Of a stretch of DNA of 64,000 nucleotides, positions 44,629-54,215 are shown one piece after another (within the stretch, counting starts at the first letter, position 1; each line of letters begins with the position of its first letter). Where the stretch lies: contig NZ_JARVWW010000019.1 in NCBI RefSeq assembly GCF_029846715.1, positions 62,001 to 126,000 of the forward strand. Reading direction: 5' to 3'. The DNA is from Bradyrhizobium nivariense. Lineage in GTDB: Bacteria; Pseudomonadota; Alphaproteobacteria; Rhizobiales; Xanthobacteraceae. The translations under genes were made by a program, and so were the position numbers. The notes beneath the pieces were generated by a model. That model ran no database searches, had not been told where the DNA came from, and saw nothing but the letters and a program-made list of their open reading frames with translations.

Positions 44629-44970
44629 ATGCATCAGGCCGCAAGCCTGCAATTCGAGCGCGTGATGGACGAGCTCGTCCTCTGGCACGGCGTGCCGGAG
44701 GACGAACGATCGCCGGCGCCGGCCTGGTGGTGGGGTCCGGCGATGGCGGTATTCGACGCGCACGAGCCGATGCGACAGGCCTGGTGTTGTGAGCTGGGCC
44801 TCGGCGACGGCTCAAGCTTCGCCGAAGGAGCGCATGCTCTCCTTGAGCTGTTCGCCGAGCAAACCTCACTGACCTGGCCGGATGATTTTCCGCGCAAAGC
44901 GGAAATCAAGGAAGACGAGGTCCGCGAGCTGCACCCGCAGCCATCAGACGACAGCGCTTTTCAACCGTAG
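44629..44970 (+). CDS. small acidic protein of unknown function (113 aa)
   Basis: This 113-residue protein begins MHQAASLQFERVMDELVLWH and is Trp/Ala/Glu-rich (PAPAWWWGPAMAVFD, SLTWPDDFPRKAE), with an acidic C-terminus and no membrane segment. The ATG at 44629 follows AAGGAG at good spacing, which supports it over the upstream open codons. I do not recognise a domain. Its 3' end overlaps the convergent five-GAF sensor gene by 27 bases. Confidence 0.6.
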   Translation: MHQAASLQFERVMDELVLWHGVPEDERSPAPAWWWGPAMAVFDAHEPMRQAWCCELGLGDGSSFAEGAHALLELFAEQTSLTWPDDFPRKAEIKEDEVRELHPQPSDDSAFQP

Positions 44971-47900
44971 CGCCGCGGCCTCGGTGGCGGCATGGTCCGG
45001 CTCCGGCTGGAGCGGCGGCGCAACAGGCAGCTCCATCGGTCGCAGCAACTCGGCCATCTGGCGCGCCGGCAACGGCTTGGCAATCAGGAAGCCCTGCATC
45101 TCGTCGCAGCCATGGGTACGCAGGAAAGCCTCCTGTTCGGCGTTCTCGACACCTTCGGCCACCACCGTCATGCCGAGCGCCTTGCCCATGCTGATGATCG
45201 CCTGCGCGATCGCCTGGTCTTCCGAATCCTGCGGCAGGTCCCGTACGAAAGAGCGGTCGATCTTGATGGTGTCGATCGGAAAATGCTTCATCAGCGACAT
45301 CGACGAATAGCCCGTGCCGAAATCGTCGATGGCGAGGCGAATGCCGCGGCTCTGGATGGCGTCAAGCACCTTCAGCGCGCGCCCGACATTGCGCATCATC
45401 ATGCTCTCGGTGACCTCCAACTGCAGCAGCACCGGCGACATGCCGCTGGCGGCCAGCGCCTCGTCGACGTCCTGCAACAGATGCTCGTCGACAAACTGAC
45501 GTGGCGACAGGTTGACTGCCATCGACACCGGCAACAAGCCGCGGCGCTGCCAGGCCATGGCCTGCGCGCAGGCCTCCTTTACCACCCAACGGCCGATCGG
45601 CACGATCAGCCCGGTCTCTTCCGCAAGCGGAATGAACTGCGCCGGCGAGATGCTGCCGAGATCGGGATGCGTCCAGCGCAGCAGCGCTTCCACGCCGGTG
45701 ATCTGGCCGGTCACCATGTCCACCTTGGGCTGGTAGTTCAGCGAGAACTGTTCGCGCTCCAGCGCCCGGCGTAGCGCGCTCTCCAGCGACAGCCGTTCGA
45801 TCGACTGCGTCTTCACTTCCTTGGAGAAAAAGCGATAGCCGTTCTTACCGTCTTCTTTGGCGAGATACATCGCCATATCGGCATTCTTCGTCAGCGTCTG
45901 CACGTCGGCGCCGTTGGCCGGATACATCGCGATGCCGATCGAAGCCGTGGTATGGCACTCGTGCCCGGCCAGCTCCATGGGCTCGGCGAGCGCCGTCAGC
46001 AGCCCGGTCGCGATGCGCTGGACATCGTCGATCTCGCCGCACTGGTCGAGGATCACCACGAACTCGTCGCCGCCGAGCCGCGCCACCACGTCGCTGGCCC
46101 GCAGCGCACCGCGCAGCCGGTTCGCCACTTCGAGCAGGAGCAGATCGCCGGCCTCATGACCCAGTGAATCGTTGATGACCTTGAAGCGGTCGAGGTCGAT
46201 GAAAAGCACCGCAAAGCGGTGATCGTGGCGCTGCGCTTCGTCGATCGCCTCACGCAGCAGTCCGTTGAACGTCTCGCGGTTCGGCAGGTCGGTCAGGCTG
46301 TCGTGGGAGGCGAGGTACTCGATCCGCTCGTCCGCCTCGTTTTTCTCGTCAGCCCGGTCGAAATTCTCCATCGCGAAGGAGACGTTGTCGGCAAGGCGCT
46401 GCAACAGCTCGACGAACTCGGCCGTGAAGGTGCCCGGTTCGGTCGACATGTAGATCATGACGCCGACCGCCTGATCGTGCGCGACGAGCGGAAACGCCGC
46501 GCCCGACCGTGCGCCGTCGTTGCAGACGATGGCGTGGAAGACGCGAACGCGGTCGTCGTTGAGATAGTCGTTGCTGATGCAGGGCTGGCGGGTGCGGAAC
46601 GCCGTGCCGCTCATTCCGCGCCCTTCGGGGCGCTCGGGGTCGACGGAGAGGCGGACGTTGCGCGTGGTGTCGGCCGACGGCCCGGCCGCCGACACGATCT
46701 CGAGCTGGTCGCTGCCGGCCCTGGCCAGCGCAATCGTGGTCGAGGTGAACTTGGCGCCGTTCGACGCAGCGAGGCAAACGAGGTCGAACAGCTCGGTCCG
46801 CGACTTCGCCCGCATGATCGCTTCGTTGGTCGCGCTCAGCGCCGCGAACATGCGCGTCAGGCGCTCCTTCTGCGCCTCGGTGCGGGCCTTTTCCTCGGCG
46901 CGCTCGAAATTGTCGAGCGCGAACGACACGTTCTCGGCCAGGCGCCCGAGCAGCTCGACCATATCTGGTGTGAATGTATTCTCTTCCGGCGCGAGGAAAA
47001 GCAGAATGCCGATCGGCTCCTGCCCCGCGCGCAGCAGCGGGAAGCTGGCAGCGGCTCGCGTTCCATCTTCGGTTGCCTTGGAATGCCAATGCGCAGATCG
47101 CGGGTCGTGAAGATAGTCGTTGATCACACTGGGCCGTCGCGTGCGCAACGACGTGCCAATGATTCCCTGTCCCTCGGGATGATCAGGAGAGACATCGCAG
47201 GTACGTCCAATCATTCGCTCCTGGAGCCGCCCCTTGACCGCGACGACGCGAACCAGCTCTCGTTTTTCGTCCATGATTCCGATGGTCGCCGACGCGAAGA
47301 CACCGCCGAGCACGGCCGCCTGACACGCAACTTCGAACAGCTCCCCGCGGGTCTTGGCGCGCATGATGGCCTCGTTCGTGGCGCTCAGCGCCTCGAACAT
47401 GCCGCTCGACCTGTCACGCTGCTTGTCGGCCTTGGCCTTCTCGTCGGCGCGATCGAAATTCTCCAGCGCGAAGGCGACATTGGCCTGGAGCTTGCGCAGC
47501 AGCTCGATGAATTCGCCCGTGAAAGTGTCGCGCTCGGGAGAGTTGAACAGCAGCACGCCTTCGACCCGGTCGCCGTTGAAGAGCGGCAACGCCGCGGAGG
47601 ACGCGATCCCGTTGCGGCGGGCGCTGGCCTGCCACGGCGCAATACGGTCGTCGGCGAGCACGTCGTTGCTGACGGCGGGCTGGCGCGTGCGGAACGAGGT
47701 GCCGGTCAGCCCGCGGCCTTCGGGCACATCGTCGGAGGTCGAGAATTTGAAGTTGCGAACCTGATCCGCGTTCGGTCCATAAGAGGAGACGACACGCAGC
47801 AGCTCGGCGCGATGATCGGCGAGCGCAATGGTGACCGAAGTGAACTTGGCTCCTTTCGCCGTCGCCTCGCAGACGAGGTCGAACAACTCGGAGCGCGACC

Positions 47901-49059
47901 GCGCGCGCAAGATCGCCTCGTTGGTGGCGCTGAGCGCCGCATACATCCGCGCCAGGCGCTCTTCTTCCGCGGCGATCCTGGCTTTCTCGGCCTCTCGCCC
48001 GAAATTCTCGAGCGCGAACGAGACGTTCTCGGCCATGCGCAAGAGGAGCGCGACGATCTCCACGTCCTTGGCCCAGGACCGGCTGATGAAGAACAAGAGC
48101 ACGCCGACACTTTCACCGTGCCTGATCAGCGGCGCGACCACGCAGGCGGCAACGCCGGTGTTGACGTTGGCGTGTTCCCAGGGAGTGCCCCTGGTGCGGC
48201 GAGCGAGATCGTCCTCGACGATCGGCTTTTTCGTCCGAAACACCTCGCCGGATATGCCCTTGCCGTAGGGATTTTCCGGATCGATCGAATAGCGTGCCTG
48301 GGTGACCAGCTCGAGGTTCTGCCCGGTGGAGGCGACCGGCTTCATCCAGTGAGAATCCGCCTCGCGAAGCAACACGAAGGTCGCCACCGACTTGCCGCCA
48401 TGGACGGAGGCGTCGCACACGAGCTGATACAGCTCCTGCTCGGTCTTAGCGCGCAGGATCGCCTCGTTGGTTGCGCTGATCGCGCCGTACATGCGGTTGA
48501 GCCGGCGCATCGCCCTCTCGCCGGTCTGGCGCGCCGTTTCGCGCGTGAAATTGTCCAGGGCGTAGGAGATGTTCGCCGACATACGCTCGAACAGCGACAC
48601 CATCTGCGCGTCGAGCGAGCCGGCCTCGCTGCGGGTCACGAACAGCACACCGACGCTCTTGCCATTGCAGAGCAGCGGCAGCGCCGCCGCCGCGCCGATA
48701 TGGGCCTTGGCCGCGCCCTCGCGCCAGGCCAGCGAGCGCGGATCGTTCAAATAATCATTGCTGATGCAGAGCTTCTGATTGCGAAAGGCTTCGCCGCCGA
48801 CGCCCGATCCTTCCGGCGCATCGGCTTCCGTGGTGATCTCGATCGCGCGCAGCCGTGCAACGTCGTCGCCGCAACCGGCAGCAAACCGCAGCCGCGATCC
48901 GGTCGGCTCGACCAGGAACACGGCGACAGCCATGAAGTCCCCGCTCGAAAACCCGGCGTCGCAGACCTTCTGGTACAGCTCGTCCGGCGATTTCGCGTAG
49001 AGGATCGCTTCGTTGATGGCGCTCAACGCCGCAAAGGTGCGCGCGAGTGTCGTCGGCAC
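44944..49059 (-). CDS. five-GAF, GGDEF and EAL cyclic-di-GMP sensor
   Basis: This 1371-residue cytoplasmic protein has five tandem GAF domains at about residues 8-180, 190-358, 372-541, 554-722 and 738-902, each opening with a version of AALSATNEAILRAKS. A diguanylate cyclase follows with an intact GGDEF (996-1000) and product-inhibition I-site RASD (987-990), then a phosphodiesterase with EAL (1124-1126), NLSPRQF and DDFGTGYSS. Both catalytic motifs look intact, so the enzyme could make or break cyclic di-GMP depending on ligand state. There are no transmembrane segments. The GTG start at 49059 follows GGGAG. Such proteins tune the motile-to-sessile switch, and the adjacent polysaccharide cluster makes that link attractive. 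Confidence 0.93.
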   Translation of the reverse strand: MPTTLARTFAALSAINEAILYAKSPDELYQKVCDAGFSSGDFMAVAVFLVEPTGSRLRFAAGCGDDVARLRAIEITTEADAPEGSGVGGEAFRNQKLCISNDYLNDPRSLAWREGAAKAHIGAAAALPLLCNGKSVGVLFVTRSEAGSLDAQMVSLFERMSANISYALDNFTRETARQTGERAMRRLNRMYGAISATNEAILRAKTEQELYQLVCDASVHGGKSVATFVLLREADSHWMKPVASTGQNLELVTQARYSIDPENPYGKGISGEVFRTKKPIVEDDLARRTRGTPWEHANVNTGVAACVVAPLIRHGESVGVLLFFISRSWAKDVEIVALLLRMAENVSFALENFGREAEKARIAAEEERLARMYAALSATNEAILRARSRSELFDLVCEATAKGAKFTSVTIALADHRAELLRVVSSYGPNADQVRNFKFSTSDDVPEGRGLTGTSFRTRQPAVSNDVLADDRIAPWQASARRNGIASSAALPLFNGDRVEGVLLFNSPERDTFTGEFIELLRKLQANVAFALENFDRADEKAKADKQRDRSSGMFEALSATNEAIMRAKTRGELFEVACQAAVLGGVFASATIGIMDEKRELVRVVAVKGRLQERMIGRTCDVSPDHPEGQGIIGTSLRTRRPSVINDYLHDPRSAHWHSKATEDGTRAAASFPLLRAGQEPIGILLFLAPEENTFTPDMVELLGRLAENVSFALDNFERAEEKARTEAQKERLTRMFAALSATNEAIMRAKSRTELFDLVCLAASNGAKFTSTTIALARAGSDQLEIVSAAGPSADTTRNVRLSVDPERPEGRGMSGTAFRTRQPCISNDYLNDDRVRVFHAIVCNDGARSGAAFPLVAHDQAVGVMIYMSTEPGTFTAEFVELLQRLADNVSFAMENFDRADEKNEADERIEYLASHDSLTDLPNRETFNGLLREAIDEAQRHDHRFAVLFIDLDRFKVINDSLGHEAGDLLLLEVANRLRGALRASDVVARLGGDEFVVILDQCGEIDDVQRIATGLLTALAEPMELAGHECHTTASIGIAMYPANGADVQTLTKNADMAMYLAKEDGKNGYRFFSKEVKTQSIERLSLESALRRALEREQFSLNYQPKVDMVTGQITGVEALLRWTHPDLGSISPAQFIPLAEETGLIVPIGRWVVKEACAQAMAWQRRGLLPVSMAVNLSPRQFVDEHLLQDVDEALAASGMSPVLLQLEVTESMMMRNVGRALKVLDAIQSRGIRLAIDDFGTGYSSMSLMKHFPIDTIKIDRSFVRDLPQDSEDQAIAQAIISMGKALGMTVVAEGVENAEQEAFLRTHGCDEMQGFLIAKPLPARQMAELLRPMELPVAPPLQPEPDHAATEAAALRLKSAVV

Positions 49060-49353
49060 GATCTCAACTCCCGGGCATTTCTGCCTTTTTGTCCCGGGTG
49101 ACGTTATGACCGCCGATCGCCTAAGTGGTCGTTATTGCGAGCTGCAAACCGTCGATCAAAGTGAACGAGCTGCGAACGACCGGCGCCAAACTGTCGAAAA
49201 TGCCGCCGCACGGGACGAATCTTCGACCAAAGGCGCATCTCTCTACGAATTTGCAGCCCAGTATTGGTTTACGGGAGATTGATATCGCAGCCGCGCTTTG
49301 AGACGATGGCTCCCAACAAGCACCCTGTTAAGGGCATCAGCCGAGGGAACGCC

Positions 49354-50406
49354 ATGCCGATCGTCAAGGCCGACCGCCTCACGCGTATCAGCGCCGCGCT
49401 GCTCCGTGCCGCCGGAGCTTCCGAGCAAGAGGCCGACGCGGTCGCGATCGGCTGCGTCAACGCCAATCTCGCCGGCCACGATTCCCACGGCGCGATCGCT
49501 ATTCCCACCTATATCGACCGTATCAAGGCTGGCCACATCGTGCCCGGCGCCAAATGGACCATCGTCCAGGAATCGCCGACCACGACCGTGATCGACGGCC
49601 AGTGGGGCTTTGGCTTCCACGTCAACGCCAAGGCGATGGCGCTGACGATCGAGAAGGCGAAGACTGCGAACGTCGCCGCCTGCACCGTGTTCCGGCAAAG
49701 CCATGTCGGCCGCCTCGCCGCCTATCCGCTGATGGCGATGCGCGAAGGCATGATCGGGATCGCAACGGCGGACTCCGGCCGCTCGCCGAAACACGTGGCG
49801 CCGTTCGGCGGCAAGGAGGCACGGCTCGGCACCAATCCGATCTCGATCGCGGTGCCGTCCGATCTCGACGCGCCCTTCTACCTGGACATGGCGACCTCTG
49901 CGGTCGCGGCCGGCAAGATCCAGCTCGCGGTCGCCCGCGGCGAGGAGATTCCGACCGGATGGATCATCGATGCCGAAGGACGACACACCACCGATCCGAC
50001 CCAGTACCGCAAGGGCGGCGCGCTGCTGCCGCTCGGCGGCACCGAGGGCTACAAGGGCAGCGGCCTCGCCGCCATGGTGGAGGTGCTGTGCGGCCTGCTC
50101 ACTGGCCTCGGCTTCGGTGTCGAGCCCACGGGTCGGCACAATGACGGCTGCTTCATGGCCGTGTTCAACGTCGCCGCGTTTCGCCCGCTGCAGGCCTTCA
50201 AGCGCGAGGTCGCCGAGTTCGCGCACTATCTCAAATCGACCCCGCCCTCCGAGGGCAGCCAGGGCGTGTTCTATCCCGGTGAGATCGAGGGCGTGCGCGA
50301 GCAGCAGCGCCTGCGCGACGGCATCGAGATCGAGGATGCGACCTGGGAGAAACTGCGCATGCTGGCGCGCGAGTACCGGCTCGATACGGTCCTCGATCTG
50401 GCATGA
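49354..50406 (+). CDS. malate/L-lactate dehydrogenase-type oxidoreductase (Ldh family)
   Basis: This 350-residue NAD(P)-dependent enzyme belongs to the malate/L-lactate/ureidoglycolate dehydrogenase family (PF02615). It shows AGHDSHGAIAIPTYIDRIKAG near the N-terminus with the catalytic His, TVFRQSHVGRLAAYPL (second catalytic His), and GGKEARLGTNPISIAVPS. C-terminal features include GTEGYKGSGLAAMVEVLCGL. The ATG at 49354 starts MPIVKADRLTRI. It is the first gene of a three-gene operon. The substrate is a 2-hydroxy acid or related compound. The other two genes suggest an unusual carboxylate. Confidence 0.9.
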   Translation: MPIVKADRLTRISAALLRAAGASEQEADAVAIGCVNANLAGHDSHGAIAIPTYIDRIKAGHIVPGAKWTIVQESPTTTVIDGQWGFGFHVNAKAMALTIEKAKTANVAACTVFRQSHVGRLAAYPLMAMREGMIGIATADSGRSPKHVAPFGGKEARLGTNPISIAVPSDLDAPFYLDMATSAVAAGKIQLAVARGEEIPTGWIIDAEGRHTTDPTQYRKGGALLPLGGTEGYKGSGLAAMVEVLCGLLTGLGFGVEPTGRHNDGCFMAVFNVAAFRPLQAFKREVAEFAHYLKSTPPSEGSQGVFYPGEIEGVREQQRLRDGIEIEDATWEKLRMLAREYRLDTVLDLA

Positions 50407-50427
50407 CGGAATTCGGAGAACGGCAGC

Positions 50428-51795
50428 ATGACGCGGCAGATGGTACTGGTCGGCTTCCTCCAGGCGCAGAACTGCACGAATTTGCCGAGTTCGTGGCGGC
50501 ATCCGGACTCGCGCGACGATTCGATGTCGGCGGACTATTATCAGGAGATCGCCAGAATCCTCGAAGCCGGCAAGTTCCACATGGCCTTCTTCGACGACCG
50601 GCTGGCGATGCCGGACCGCTACGGCAACGATCACGCCCACACCGTCGAATACGGCATCCGCTGCGTGAAAATGGACCCGCTGATCGTGCTGACCACGATG
50701 GGCCTTGTCACCGACAAGCTCGGCCTAGGGGCCACTTGCTCGACCACCTATTACGAACCCTTCGACGTCGCCCGGCGCTTTGCAACCCTCGATTTGATGT
50801 CCGGCGGACGCGCGGGCTGGAACGTCGTCACCTCGCTCAATGACGGCGAGGCGCTCAACATGGGCAGGGACTCCCATCCCGAGCACGACTCCCGCTACGA
50901 CCGCGCCGACGAATTCATGGAGGTCGTGCTCGGCCATTGGGACACCTGGGAGGACGGCGCGCTCATCATGGACAAGCAAAGCGGCCGCTTCGCCGACCCG
51001 TCCAGGGTGAAGCGGCTCGATCACAGGGGACCGGCGTTCAAGTCCCGCGGTCCCTTCACCGTGCCACGCTCTGACCAGGGCCATCCAGTGATCATCCAGG
51101 CCGGCGCGTCCGGCCGCGGCCAGCGCTTTGCCGGCCGATGGGGCGAGGTGATCTTTACCGCCGCGCGCAACCTTGCCGCCGCCAAGGAAGGCTACGCGTC
51201 CGTGCGTAACGAGGCCGCGAAAGCCGGCCGCGATCCCGAGGCGATGTTCCTCTGCAACCTGACGACACCGGTCTGCGCCGCGACGAAGAGCGAAGCCGAG
51301 GACAAGATGGCGCTGATCAACAAGCTGCCGCTGCAGATCGACGCGCTGTCGCTGCTGGCCGAAGCGCTCAACTACGATTTCGCCAGCAAGGATCTCGACG
51401 AGCCGCTGACGACGGAAGAGCTGAGGAGCATGCAGGGCATTCTGGGCATCCGCGACGGCGTGCTCAAGAACTCGGGAAAGAGTAATCCGAGCGCGCGCGA
51501 CTTCGTCACCTTCTCCGGCCGCGGTCAGGTCCAGGATGCGATGGTTGGCGGCCCCAAGGAGATCGCGGACAGGCTCGAAGAAATGTTCGTCGAGCGCGGC
51601 TGCGACGGCTTCGTCATCGCCGCGACCTATGTGCCGGGCTCCTACGCCGATTTCGTGCAACATATCGTACCGGAATTGCAGCGGCGCGGCGTGTTCCAGA
51701 AGGAGTATCGCGGCAAGACGCTGCGGGAAAATCTCGGGCTCAAGCGGCCGGCTGCCGGCGCCTGGAAAGTGCAGCCGCGCGATGCCGCGGAATAA
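50428..51795 (+). CDS. flavin-dependent monooxygenase (luciferase-like, NtaA/DszA group)
   Basis: This 455-residue class C flavin monooxygenase shows the nitrilotriacetate monooxygenase pattern. It has YYQEIARILEAGKFHMAFFDD, LGLGATCSTTYYEPFDVARRFATLD, SGGRAGWNVVTSLNDG, and PVIIQAGASGRGQRFA. The N-terminus VGFLQAQNCTNLPSSWRHP is standard. These enzymes cleave C-N, C-S or similar bonds in xenobiotic or organosulfur compounds using reduced flavin from a partner reductase. No such reductase is adjacent. It lies 21 bases after the Ldh gene and 15 before the hydrolase gene. Confidence 0.9.
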   Translation: MTRQMVLVGFLQAQNCTNLPSSWRHPDSRDDSMSADYYQEIARILEAGKFHMAFFDDRLAMPDRYGNDHAHTVEYGIRCVKMDPLIVLTTMGLVTDKLGLGATCSTTYYEPFDVARRFATLDLMSGGRAGWNVVTSLNDGEALNMGRDSHPEHDSRYDRADEFMEVVLGHWDTWEDGALIMDKQSGRFADPSRVKRLDHRGPAFKSRGPFTVPRSDQGHPVIIQAGASGRGQRFAGRWGEVIFTAARNLAAAKEGYASVRNEAAKAGRDPEAMFLCNLTTPVCAATKSEAEDKMALINKLPLQIDALSLLAEALNYDFASKDLDEPLTTEELRSMQGILGIRDGVLKNSGKSNPSARDFVTFSGRGQVQDAMVGGPKEIADRLEEMFVERGCDGFVIAATYVPGSYADFVQHIVPELQRRGVFQKEYRGKTLRENLGLKRPAAGAWKVQPRDAAE

Positions 51796-51810
51796 CAACG
51801 GAGACACGGC

Positions 51811-52596
51811 ATGCGCTGGCTGAAATTCACCGCCTCGGACGAGACTTCCTGGGGGATCGTCGAGGGCGACCAGGTGATCGCGGTCGCCGGCGATCCGTTC
51901 GGCGAATGGCAACGGACCTCGCACGCGCACCCTCTGTCGCAGGTCAAGATCGAGCTGCCGCTGATTCCGCGCACCTTCTACTGCGTCGGCCTGAACTATC
52001 TGAAACACCTGAAAGAGGCCGCCGACAAGCGCGGCGAGGTGCCGTCCGTGCCTGATAGACCCGAGATCGGCTATCGCGCCCAGAACGCGCTGATCGCCCA
52101 TGACAAGGAGGTCGTGATCCCGTCTTTTGCGACGGACAAGATCCACTACGAAGGCGAACTCGTCGTCGTCATCGGCAAGAAGGTCAAGCATCTCACCAAA
52201 CAGAATGCCATGGATTGCGTGTTCGGCTACACCATCGGCAACGACGTCAGCGAGCGGAGCTGGCAGAAGGCCGACCGCAGCCTGTGGCGCTCGAAGAACG
52301 CCGACACGTTCAAGCCGATGGGCCCGTGGATCGAGACCGAGGCCGATCTCGCCAAAATGCAGACCATCGTCAGGGTCAACGGCAAGGAGACCAACCGCTT
52401 CCACACCAACGACATGATCTTTGGCGTGATGGCGTTCCTGGTGGAGCTGACGAAATACTTCACGCTATGGCCCGGCGACGTGATCTGGATGGGTACCGAC
52501 GGTGCGTCGCCTGACATCAAGCACGGCGATGTCGTGGAGATCGACATCACCGGTGTCGGGACGCTGCGGAACAGGTTCGTGCGGGAGCAGCGGTAG
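51811..52596 (+). CDS. fumarylacetoacetate hydrolase family protein
   Basis: This 261-residue FAH-fold enzyme begins MRWLKFTASDETSWGI. It has the substrate and metal residues of the family: FYCVGLNYLKHLKEA, the metal Glu pair in IHYEGELVVVIG, DVSERSWQK, and SPDIKHGDVVEIDITGVGTL near the end. Members hydrolyse C-C bonds or isomerise keto acids (for example 5-oxopent-3-ene or acylpyruvate types). It is the last gene of the operon with the Ldh-type and luciferase-like enzymes, implying a pathway that oxidises, cleaves and hydrolyses one substrate. Confidence 0.92.
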   Translation: MRWLKFTASDETSWGIVEGDQVIAVAGDPFGEWQRTSHAHPLSQVKIELPLIPRTFYCVGLNYLKHLKEAADKRGEVPSVPDRPEIGYRAQNALIAHDKEVVIPSFATDKIHYEGELVVVIGKKVKHLTKQNAMDCVFGYTIGNDVSERSWQKADRSLWRSKNADTFKPMGPWIETEADLAKMQTIVRVNGKETNRFHTNDMIFGVMAFLVELTKYFTLWPGDVIWMGTDGASPDIKHGDVVEIDITGVGTLRNRFVREQR

Positions 52597-52695
52597 GCTG
52601 CTTGCGTGATGGGGGCACGGCGCAGGAACATTTTTTGTGCGCCCTACGCAGCTTGATCAAAACGGCAGCGCCATCTCGTCAAATCCGGATTCGGA

Positions 52696-53616
52696 TCAGC
52701 TTGTGGCTCCTGAGCGGCCCTTCACATGATCGATAAAGGCTCGCAACTTCGGCATGATCTGTCGATGGCCGGGATAGTAGAGGAACACCCCCGGTGTCAT
52801 CGGAGCGAATTGCTCCAGCACGTGGACGAGTTTTCCCGCCGTCACGGCACCGGCGGCGAGCGGTGCGGGCACTTGCGCAAGGCCCACACCTTCGACGGCC
52901 GCGCCGAGCATCGTGGGAAAGTCGTTGGCGATGAAAGGTCCTGAAACGGCGATCTCGATCGAACGACCGTTGTCGTTGAGCGACCATGATGCAATCCCAC
53001 CATTCGATCGTCGCAATCTCAAGCAGGCATGCTCACGCAAATCTTCCGGGCGCTCGAGCCGGCCGCGGCCGGCGAGGTAATCCGGGCTGCCGACGATGAT
53101 GAGAGGTAACGGCTTCGTCAGACGCACCGCGACCATGTCGGGGGCGATGAACTGGCCCAATCTGATGCCAGCATCGAAACCTTCGGCTGCGATGTCGACC
53201 AATTCCTCGCTTGCAGCAAGCTCCACCTCGATCTCGGGAAACGCCCGGCAGAACGACGCGACCAGCGGCTCCAGCAGGATCGGCACGACCGAGCGGGGTA
53301 CGGTGAGACGCAAGAGCCCGGTCGGTCGCTGTCCGAGTTCACGCGCGGCACCGCTGGCAGCGACGAGCTCCTCGAAGGCGGGCCTTGCGCGCGCAAGAAA
53401 TTTTTCGCCGGCCTCGCTCAGACCGACGCTACGGGTCGTGCGGATGAACAGCACGGCGCCGACGCGCGCCTCCAGTGCGCGTACCGCCTGACTGATTGCC
53501 GACGGCGTTACCCCGAGTTCAGCGGCCGCTCGACGGAAACTGCGGTGCTGGGCGACACTCAGGAACGCCTCCACGCCGTCGAGCGCACCGTGCCTGACTG
53601 TGAAGTTTTGCTTCAT
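52696..53616 (-). CDS. LysR-family transcriptional regulator
   Basis: This 306-residue LysR-type regulator has a clear winged helix at residues 10-70 (AFLSVAQHRSFRRAAAELG, PSAISQAVRALEARVGAVLF) and a substrate-binding domain to the end. It is divergent from the small secreted/membrane protein operon, separated by 130 bases, so it probably controls it. The inducer is unknown. Confidence 0.93.
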   Translation of the reverse strand: MKQNFTVRHGALDGVEAFLSVAQHRSFRRAAAELGVTPSAISQAVRALEARVGAVLFIRTTRSVGLSEAGEKFLARARPAFEELVAASGAARELGQRPTGLLRLTVPRSVVPILLEPLVASFCRAFPEIEVELAASEELVDIAAEGFDAGIRLGQFIAPDMVAVRLTKPLPLIIVGSPDYLAGRGRLERPEDLREHACLRLRRSNGGIASWSLNDNGRSIEIAVSGPFIANDFPTMLGAAVEGVGLAQVPAPLAAGAVTAGKLVHVLEQFAPMTPGVFLYYPGHRQIMPKLRAFIDHVKGRSGATS

Positions 53617-53746
53617 GGCCCATCAACATTATCGCGAATAGTCGCCGGTGCAAAGCAGACTTACATCCGGACTGCAAGCAGCACCGCTGCGCGCGCTGAC
53701 ACTCGCGACACCACGGCGACCGCCGGTGATCGGAGGAATGAGACCG

Positions 53747-54145
53747 ATGAAAGCAATCCGTCACGCCGTCTTGGCACTCACCCTCACACTGATAGGTGCG
53801 ACTTCCATGGCCGATACATCCCCTGCCCAAGCACAAGCCGCATCGCCCACCACCGGGGTGATGGTCATCCTGACCGTCAAGCCGGGCGTCACACGCGAAC
53901 AGGTCATGGCCGTCATGCCCGATGAAATCAGGCAGACCGTACAGCTCTATCTCAATGGAAAGGTTCGTGAATGGTATTCGCGATCCGATGGGCGCGGAGC
54001 CGTGTTTCTGCTGGATGTCGAGGATGTTGCCGCTGCGCACGCAGCCATGGAAGGACTGCCGCTGGCGAAGCAAGACCTCATCGATCATGAGTACATCGCA
54101 GTCGGCCCGCTTCAGCCGCTCCGCCTGCTCATGACCAAACCCTGA
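53747..54145 (+). CDS. small secreted protein, possibly muconolactone isomerase-like fold
   Basis: This 132-residue protein has a signal peptide (MKAIRHAVLALTLTLIGATS ... QAQAA) and a mature domain of about 95 residues. GVMVILTVKPGVTREQVMAVM, EWYSRSDGRGAVFLLDVED and AHAAMEGLPLAKQDLIDHEY suggest a ferredoxin-like dimeric alpha-beta barrel, as in muconolactone isomerase-like proteins. That is tentative. The ATG at 53747 is 10 bases after GGAGG, while the closer ATG at 53738 is too near it. It is the first gene of a LysR-linked set with two membrane proteins. A periplasmic or extracellular location is expected. Confidence 0.72.
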   Translation: MKAIRHAVLALTLTLIGATSMADTSPAQAQAASPTTGVMVILTVKPGVTREQVMAVMPDEIRQTVQLYLNGKVREWYSRSDGRGAVFLLDVEDVAAAHAAMEGLPLAKQDLIDHEYIAVGPLQPLRLLMTKP

Positions 54146-54215
54146 GCGCCCGTCGACGTTGAGCCGGCGGGCTTCGACGTCCCGACCATCCGGACATTCA
54201 TAAGGACATCCGAAC

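Noticed and set aside
46219..49101. A 960-codon open frame on the plus strand opposite the GAF sensor gene
   Set aside because: It is the antisense shadow of a high-GC gene: Arg/Ala/Asp/Gly-rich composition, no domain, and the opposite strand has five clear GAF domains plus GGDEF and EAL.
50725..52404. A 559-codon open frame on the minus strand opposite the flavin monooxygenase and FAH genes
   Set aside because: Antisense shadow in high-GC DNA, without motifs. Both plus-strand genes are well supported.
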